Positions 6,780-11,097 of a DNA stretch of 11,097 nucleotides are shown piece after piece. The stretch covers positions 1 through 11,097 of the forward strand of contig JAKJDB010000041.1 in NCBI GenBank assembly GCA_022706175.1, written 5' to 3'. The stretch is from Candidatus Zhuqueibacterota bacterium. Lineage in GTDB: Bacteria > KSB1 > UBA2214. The notes beneath the pieces are model-generated. The model worked only from the letters and a program-made list of their open reading frames with translations. It did no database searches and was not told the origin of the DNA. The first letter of the stretch is position 1, and each line of letters opens with the position of its first letter. A program made the translations under genes and the position numbers.

Positions 6780-8360
6780 TTACGGTGTATACTGTTCGGT
6801 TTCCAGCACAACCCCGCTGGGCAGGGTGGCGGAGAACAGGCGCAATTGAGTGTGCAGCTGTGCGGCGGTCTCGGGTTTGACCGCATAAAAAGAGACCACC
6901 GGCTGGTCCGTCGTCACTTTGCGGCGGCCGAGGAACAGTTTGCCGATGCAGACCCACTGGTTCGGCAGCAACGGATAGTAATGATCGTAGATCATGGCCA
7001 GTTGGACCCCATGGCGTTGCGCCAGGCTGTCCATCCATACCGCAGAGGATTGATGGCGTTTCAATGGCAGCACATCCGGCGATGCCAGCCCCCACACATC
7101 CAAAACATAGTGGTCGGCGTGAAAGGCCACACAACCGAGATCGTTCACCGCCACCGGCGCGTGCACATAGTCCCTGTTGAACCGGGCCATCTGATGCTGC
7201 TGTTGATAGATGTTGTTGCAGCCCAGCGGCGTGTACAGCCAGTTTAGCGCAAAGGGCAGCGCCAGAACGGCATAGACGCCGCCAGGAATCCAGAGCGGTT
7301 TTTTTATCAGCGACGGGCCATAAAGATACGCCAGGATGAAAAGAACAAAACCGAGGATGTATATCTCGTAGCGGTCCGCCCATCCAAAGCGGCCCAGAAG
7401 CACGTGTGCGACCACAGCACAGAGGGTCAACGCCGTCAGCAGCCGGCAGGACGGCCGTGTTAGTATGGCCGCGAGCAGCGGGATGAGACTGAGGAGCAGG
7501 ACCAGGGCCTGCCGCTGGCCAAGGTTGGTCAGGACGTTGCTCCACAGGGAGTTGTGCCCGCCGAACAGGGTGATGGACTTGGCGTGGATCGAAGCGGGCA
7601 ACCAACCGAGCGCATGGGCATGCAAAAAGAGGGAAAAGCCCGCCAGCAGGCCGGCAACGATCAGGCCCAACGTCCACGCGGCAGCGTGTTGATGACGCCG
7701 CAAAAGCCAGAGCACGCCGATGAGAGTCAGGACGGTGTTTTCATAACGGACCAAGGGGCCGACCACCAGGGCTGTGTAAAAGCCCCATCCCGGCGGATCG
7801 CCCTCTTGGCTGCGCACCAGCCCTTCGGCGGTGAGAAGGGCAAGAAGGAGTTGCAGGGTGTGCTCCATGCCGGTAAAGACGAGGCCGATCAGGTTGAACG
7901 CCGGTATCATCAACAGGGTGAGGATTGGGCTCCAGGGACGATGTACGTCCGCGCGGAACAGCCGGCTGAAGAAGCGAGCGCAGACCAGGAGGATGAGGAA
8001 GGCGGATGCCAGATTGATGAACAAGGGAACCAGGACGTAGCCTGTCAGCGAGGCGAACGGGCTCAGCAGGAGCGGCCAGAGGATGCTGGAGCTGGGGGCG
8101 GAAAAATCTCCTGGGTTGATGCCATAATGGCCCAGGCTGATCTGCCGGCCCAGGGCCAGATGGATGTAAGCGTCGTCCAGCGAGTAAGTGAATGTTCCTT
8201 CATTCAGTTTAACCGTCGCCGCTGTTTCCAGCAGCACCAGTGCGATCCATACCAAATAGGGCCATGCCGTTTTGCTGAAGGGGATCTTCACTGCGGACAG
8301 CAGACCGACTGGAACCAGAGAGCCGGACAAACGATAGGACAACGACCAGAGTTTTTTCAT
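6780..8360 (-). CDS. GT-C-type polytopic membrane glycosyltransferase (putative)
   Basis: This 526-aa integral membrane protein has roughly ten to twelve hydrophobic segments between residues 32 and 375. The first extracytoplasmic loop carries Y-S-L-D-D-A-Y-I-H (59-67), with the paired acidic residues typical of GT-C enzymes using polyprenyl-phosphate sugars. It is followed by a GHYGINPGDFSAPSSSILWPLLL stretch resembling the loop of bacterial arabinofuranosyl- and mannosyltransferase-like proteins. T-G-M-E-H (163-167) and R-Y-E-N (205-208) are further family-like spots. The C-terminal ~125 residues are soluble. They begin VAVNDLGCVAFHADHYVLD, then VWGLASPDVLP, a D-x-G…D-x-x-G-L pattern seen in many such enzymes. 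The role would be adding a sugar to an envelope glycan or lipid on the outer face of the inner membrane. The donor and acceptor are not deducible. It starts 28 nt after deoC without a visible ribosome site. Confidence 0.75.
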   Translation of the reverse strand: MKKLWSLSYRLSGSLVPVGLLSAVKIPFSKTAWPYLVWIALVLLETAATVKLNEGTFTYSLDDAYIHLALGRQISLGHYGINPGDFSAPSSSILWPLLLSPFASLTGYVLVPLFINLASAFLILLVCARFFSRLFRADVHRPWSPILTLLMIPAFNLIGLVFTGMEHTLQLLLALLTAEGLVRSQEGDPPGWGFYTALVVGPLVRYENTVLTLIGVLWLLRRHQHAAAWTLGLIVAGLLAGFSLFLHAHALGWLPASIHAKSITLFGGHNSLWSNVLTNLGQRQALVLLLSLIPLLAAILTRPSCRLLTALTLCAVVAHVLLGRFGWADRYEIYILGFVLFILAYLYGPSLIKKPLWIPGGVYAVLALPFALNWLYTPLGCNNIYQQQHQMARFNRDYVHAPVAVNDLGCVAFHADHYVLDVWGLASPDVLPLKRHQSSAVWMDSLAQRHGVQLAMIYDHYYPLLPNQWVCIGKLFLGRRKVTTDQPVVSFYAVKPETAAQLHTQLRLFSATLPSGVVLETEQYTP

Positions 8361-8388
8361 AGTCTGACCGTTTGTTTGGCGCCGCTGG

Positions 8389-9108
8389 TCATGCGGTCGC
8401 TTCGGTGACGATGGCGATGCCGGCGCTGACGCCCAGCCGGTTGGCGCCGGCGGCGATCATAGCCAGGGCGGTCTGCCGGTCGCGAATGCCGCCGGAGGCC
8501 TTGACGCCGAGCGCCTCGCCGACCACACGCCGCATCAGCGCGACGTCCTCGGTCTTGGCGCCGGCCACGTTAAAGCCGGTGGAGGTTTTGACGAAATGGG
8601 CGCCGGCCTCTTTGGCCAGCACGCAGGCGATGATCTTTTCCTCGTCGGTCAACAGACAGGTCTCCAGAATCACTTTGACCCGGCTGGGGTGAGCGGCCCG
8701 AACCACGCGTTGAATGTCGTCGCGTACGAAAGGAATGTCGCCGGATTTCAGGCGGCCCACATTGAGCACCATGTCCACCTCCGCCGCGCCGTCCTGCACC
8801 GCCCGTTCGGTTTCCGCGACCTTGAGGCAGGTGCAATGGGCGCCGAGGGGAAAGCCGATCACCGAACAGACCTTCACCCCGCTGCCGGCGAGCTGCTGGC
8901 TGCAGGTTTTCACCCAGCAGGGATTCACGCAGACAGAGTAAAATCCGTACTGCATCGCCTCCCGGCACAGCTGGATGATCTGTGCTTCGTTCGCCTCCGG
9001 CTTGAGCAGCGTATGGTCGATGAGCCCGGCCAGGGAGTTTGGTTGGGCCGGAACGCCGGTCAGTTCGTTGTACACGGCGTTTATTATTTTTTCCGTTTTT
9101 TCTTGCAT
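8389..9108 (-). CDS. deoC: Deoxyribose-phosphate aldolase
   Basis: This cytoplasmic class I aldolase (EC 4.1.2.4) interconverts 2-deoxy-D-ribose 5-phosphate with glyceraldehyde 3-phosphate and acetaldehyde, in deoxynucleoside catabolism. The 239-aa protein is a complete TIM barrel of normal length for the shorter bacterial DeoC type. Key residues are visible: Schiff-base K174 in F-V-K-T-S-T-G-F, D112 in E-V-D-M-V-L-N, and K203 in V-K-A-S-G-G-I-R. The N-terminal I-D-H-T-L-L-K-P motif is at 30-37. There are many cysteines (C48, C60, C64, C69, C81, C92, C94, C151, C162), which is a mild oddity. No other deo gene is adjacent. It begins only 7 nt after the GT2 stop codon, so translational coupling is likely. 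Confidence 0.97.
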   Translation of the reverse strand: MQEKTEKIINAVYNELTGVPAQPNSLAGLIDHTLLKPEANEAQIIQLCREAMQYGFYSVCVNPCWVKTCSQQLAGSGVKVCSVIGFPLGAHCTCLKVAETERAVQDGAAEVDMVLNVGRLKSGDIPFVRDDIQRVVRAAHPSRVKVILETCLLTDEEKIIACVLAKEAGAHFVKTSTGFNVAGAKTEDVALMRRVVGEALGVKASGGIRDRQTALAMIAAGANRLGVSAGIAIVTEATA

Positions 9109-9115
9109 GAGGATG

Positions 9116-10684
9116 TTACGCCTGGTTTATGTTCTTTCTTCGTGCCAACGCCTCCAACCGCATATGGTCCTTGGCGTTGTCGTTGATGTCCATGGTGGCC
9201 TGATCGATCATGTGATCCGTGCCGCCGCTGTGCCGAACCACCTTGTAGATCGGCTCCCACACGCGGCCGATGCGATACCGTTCCGCGCATTTGTTCACCA
9301 GTTCATAATCTTCGCCGTAATTGCGTGAAAAGGGACTGTCATTCATTCCGAACCAGCCCAGTTCTTCCAGCACTCGGATTTTGATGGAACGCGGCGCTCC
9401 GGCGCCGCCGATGCGCAGCAGGTTGTTGCGCCCGTTTTCTTCGCTCCATTCGTCATGAGTTACCACAAACGGTTTGCCGTCGACCAGCACCGGCCGGATG
9501 GCGCCGTCGGCCGTTTTTTCAAACACTTGATAGGAGCCGATCACCATGCCGATGCGATCGTCTTGGTCATAGGCGTGAAGAATTTTTTCCACCGCCTGTG
9601 GAAACAGCAGATCGTCCGAATCAAGTTGAACATAGTATTTGGCTTTCGAGCTCTGCAGGGCGTCGTTGAAGCACAAGCCCAGTACATTGAGGTCGTGCAC
9701 CAGCAGCCGCACGGCCGGTTTGTGCGGATCATAGCGGTCGCCTCCGGGCAGATAGCGTTGAACCTGCGCTACGGTAGGATCCTCTTCGCCGCCGTTGCAG
9801 ACGACGACGCACTCGATGTTCTGCACGGTCTGAGCCTGAACCGATTCGATGGCCGGGCCGATGAACTCGGGTCGATTGAAAACCGGGATGACCACGCTGG
9901 CGATACAGGAGCGAAACGCCGCTTCCTCCTCCGCGGTGTATTGAACCGAATGGTAGTTCTGTCCGGGGGCGAGGAAAGCGCCGATGCGTCGCAGGTGCTC
10001 GGTGACGATGGCCTCCAGCTCCTGTTGCACCTCTTTGCCGGTTTTCAGATAGGCGAACACATCCAGCCCCTGTTCCGCCGCGTGCACGCGATAGGGCGCG
10101 CCGTTGAAACGGTTGGAGATGTGCACCAGATGGCCGCGTTCAAACGCCTTCAGGCGAAGATCATACAGGGGGTTGAATCGGTAGCGCTCATCACAAAAGC
10201 CGATCTGCTGCAAAAAGCTGCTGCGGAACAGGAGACAATATCCCAGGTCCCAGGAATCGGTCAGCCGGCCCGGGTGCCATTCCAGCAATTTGCGCGGTTT
10301 GACCTCCCCATGGTCGATCAGGTCATAATCCGCATACAGCAGCGGACAAAGCGGATTGCGCTCCATGACCATATTATAAAACGTTGCGGCTGATTTTTTA
10401 AATTCAATCAGGTTGCTGTGGTTGTTGCAGATCAGCACATAGTCGCCCTGCGCCCGATGCAGCGCGGCGTTCAGCGCTTTGCTGCGCTGGTCCGTTTCCA
10501 CGTCCACATGGATAAAGCCGAACTCCCGGCACAGGGCCTCCGCCTCGTCCATGTGGCCATAGCAGATCACCTCGAACCGGCGATCGGATTGACCGGCCAG
10601 AGAGGCCAAGGTCTTGGCCAACAGCGTTTTGCCGGTGGAAGAGGGTTCCGGCGTTGTCAAAACGATGGAAAGTTTCGGCTTCAT
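9116..10684 (-). CDS. Tandem-domain family 2 glycosyltransferase
   Basis: The 522-aa cytoplasmic protein has two GT-A (GT2) modules. Module 1 (about 4-235) opens with L-S-I-V-L-T-T, but the place of the metal-binding DxD holds C-N-N-H-S (86-90), so it probably lacks activity. Module 2 (about 261-495) opens with A-S-V-V-I-P-V-F-N-R and has N-G-G and an intact D-S-D-D (355-358). It continues to G-E-D (457-459), the likely catalytic-base region, and a conserved-looking W-E-P-I-Y-K-V-V-R-H. It should move a sugar from a nucleotide sugar to a growing surface or exopolysaccharide. Donor and acceptor are unknown. The start at 10684 is set by AAGGAG seven bases upstream. The longer frame begins inside the promoter's -35 element and is rejected. 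It heads a unit with deoC, the GT-C-like enzyme and the MscS-like channel. Confidence 0.9.
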   Translation of the reverse strand: MKPKLSIVLTTPEPSSTGKTLLAKTLASLAGQSDRRFEVICYGHMDEAEALCREFGFIHVDVETDQRSKALNAALHRAQGDYVLICNNHSNLIEFKKSAATFYNMVMERNPLCPLLYADYDLIDHGEVKPRKLLEWHPGRLTDSWDLGYCLLFRSSFLQQIGFCDERYRFNPLYDLRLKAFERGHLVHISNRFNGAPYRVHAAEQGLDVFAYLKTGKEVQQELEAIVTEHLRRIGAFLAPGQNYHSVQYTAEEEAAFRSCIASVVIPVFNRPEFIGPAIESVQAQTVQNIECVVVCNGGEEDPTVAQVQRYLPGGDRYDPHKPAVRLLVHDLNVLGLCFNDALQSSKAKYYVQLDSDDLLFPQAVEKILHAYDQDDRIGMVIGSYQVFEKTADGAIRPVLVDGKPFVVTHDEWSEENGRNNLLRIGGAGAPRSIKIRVLEELGWFGMNDSPFSRNYGEDYELVNKCAERYRIGRVWEPIYKVVRHSGGTDHMIDQATMDINDNAKDHMRLEALARRKNINQA

Positions 10685-10691
10685 CGACGAT

Positions 10692-10697
10692 CTCCTT
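10692..10697 (-). promoter_or_regulatory. Shine-Dalgarno site deciding the GT2 start
   Basis: A perfect AAGGAG on the minus strand ends seven bases before the ATG at 10684. No such site precedes the alternative start at 10765. It is the strongest ribosome site in the four-gene unit; the three downstream genes show none of comparable quality. Confidence 0.85.
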
Positions 10698-10736
10698 AAG
10701 CGGGCCGGCGCTGTTTCCACCGGCGCTGTGTCCGCT

Positions 10737-10765
10737 AATTTAGTTAATTGCGCGCTGAGGTCCAA
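10737..10765 (-). promoter_or_regulatory. Promoter of the GT2-deoC-GT-C-mscS unit
   Basis: On the minus strand TTGGAC (10765-10760, five of the six consensus bases allowing one shift) is followed after exactly 17 nt by TAAATT (10742-10737). The predicted start near 10729 gives a leader of about 45 nt before the ATG at 10684. The same spacing and -10 hexamer serve the tRNA-Arg gene. Confidence 0.6.
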
Positions 10766-10817
10766 ATAAAATGTTGTCCTAAAACGCAGTGAAGGGGAGG
10801 AAGCGATGATTCTGGCC

Positions 10818-10847
10818 TTTGATTTTTGTTTTTTTCTTTATACTTTG
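10818..10847 (+). promoter_or_regulatory. Candidate promoter of the glgC-like gene
   Basis: An AT-rich stretch holds TATACT (10839-10844), five of six bases of the -10 consensus. No -35 hexamer lies at the usual 16-18 nt; TTGATT at 10819-10824 is only 14 nt away. Read as a Bacteroidota-type promoter, TTTG (10818-10821) and a TActTTG-like element (10841-10847) are 19 nt apart. It would leave a leader of about 70 nt. Confidence 0.35.
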
Positions 10848-10922
10848 CAGCTGTCCGGCGTCGGCTGCTGACGCCGGTATGCGGCCAGAGCATTTCGATC
10901 CTCCAGCAAGCGCGGGGTTCGT

Positions 10923-11097
10923 ATGAAAAACATTGCGGCGATCATCCTTGGCGGCGGCCGGGGCACGCGTCTCTATCCCCTCACCCAGGTACGCGCCAAA
11001 CCGGCGGTGCCGTTGGCCGGCAAGTACCGGTTGATCGACATTCCGATGAGCAATTGCCTGCATTCGGGCATTGAAAAGATCTATGTGCTCACCCAAT
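10923..11097 (+). CDS. glgC: Glucose-1-phosphate adenylyltransferase, N-terminal part (3' end outside window)
   Basis: The first 58 codons are visible and run off the right edge. The enzyme makes ADP-glucose from ATP and glucose 1-phosphate for glycogen synthesis. The N-terminus M-K-N-I-A-A-I-I-L carries the nucleotide-binding signature [12 protein letters not shown] (residues 10-21). It is followed by [16 protein letters not shown] and then I-P-M-S-N-C, the form typical of ADP-glucose pyrophosphorylases. Related UDP- or dTDP-sugar pyrophosphorylases have different residues after the lysine-proline. The start ATG at 10923 is supported by the motif positions; only GGGG about 6-9 nt upstream resembles a ribosome site. 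It is divergent from the glycosyltransferase unit, sharing a 238-nt intergenic region. Confidence 0.9.
   Translation, partial: MKNIAAIILGGGRGTRLYPLTQVRAKPAVPLAGKYRLIDIPMSNCLHSGIEKIYVLTQ

Noticed and set aside
6754..7677. Upstream open extension of the MscS-like frame, about 308 codons
   Set aside because: It overlaps the GT-C-like gene in another frame of the same strand. Its translation is Pro/Gly/Arg/Cys-rich with no family motifs, while the GT-C frame gives a coherent membrane protein.
7554..8408. 284-codon plus-strand open frame
   Set aside because: It is antisense to the GT-C-like gene; the translation is rich in Gln, Gly and Glu without motifs, and there is no ribosome site.
9455..10393. 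312-codon plus-strand open frame
   Set aside because: It is antisense to the GT2 gene, whose motifs show the real frame. The long stop-free stretch reflects GC-rich codon positions.
10685..10765. N-terminal extension of the GT2 protein by 27 residues
   Set aside because: The extension would begin inside the predicted -35 element, lacks a ribosome site, and precedes the GT2 fold start, whereas AAGGAG directs the start at 10684.

Overview
The window looks like chromosomal DNA of a Gram-negative bacterium. It carries a predicted outer-membrane barrel protein, house-keeping translation genes, and polysaccharide-type glycosyltransferases. The EF-G is not the common bacterial type: its G domain and its C-terminus read like the spdEFG1/mitochondrial EF-G1 lineage. 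A glutaminyl-tRNA synthetase is present, so Gln-tRNA can be charged directly. Together these fit a non-proteobacterial lineage, perhaps of the FCB/Calditrichota-KSB1 type. That placement is inference and cannot be proved from 11 kb. No mobile element, CRISPR array or phage gene was seen.

Layout. Left part, plus strand: the 3' end of glnS with a clear intrinsic terminator (822-854). Next comes a 525-aa protein with a signal peptide, a long Pro/Ala/Thr/Glu-rich linker with ~43-residue repeats, and a C-terminal beta-barrel-like domain (1016-2593). It is followed by an unusually long hairpin with a T-run (2641-2715). A tRNA-Arg(TCG) with encoded CCA has its own promoter and terminator (2745-2882).

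Middle, minus strand: fusA (3727-5811), followed 66 nt downstream by a RecA-fold P-loop ATPase of unknown role (2965-3660), probably cotranscribed with it.

Right part, minus strand: a tight four-gene unit reading right to left. It contains a tandem-domain GT2 glycosyltransferase (9116-10684), deoC (8389-9108), a GT-C-like polytopic glycosyltransferase (6780-8360) and an MscS-type channel (5938-6753). Gaps are 7, 28 and 26 nt. A promoter of the form TTGGAC-N17-TAAATT lies upstream of the first gene, and a weak terminator follows the last. The two glycosyltransferases probably act on an envelope or extracellular glycan. DeoC and MscS have no obvious functional tie to them and may only share transcription.

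At the right edge, divergent from this unit, the first 58 codons of a glgC-like ADP-glucose pyrophosphorylase gene run off the window (10923-11097).

Two gene starts were moved inward from the longest open frames: the ATPase to 3660 and the GT2 protein to 10684. Both moves rest on Shine-Dalgarno sequences. No clearly novel system was found. The items most worth a second look are the barrel protein, the long hairpin, the ATPase next to fusA, and the degenerate first GT2 domain.
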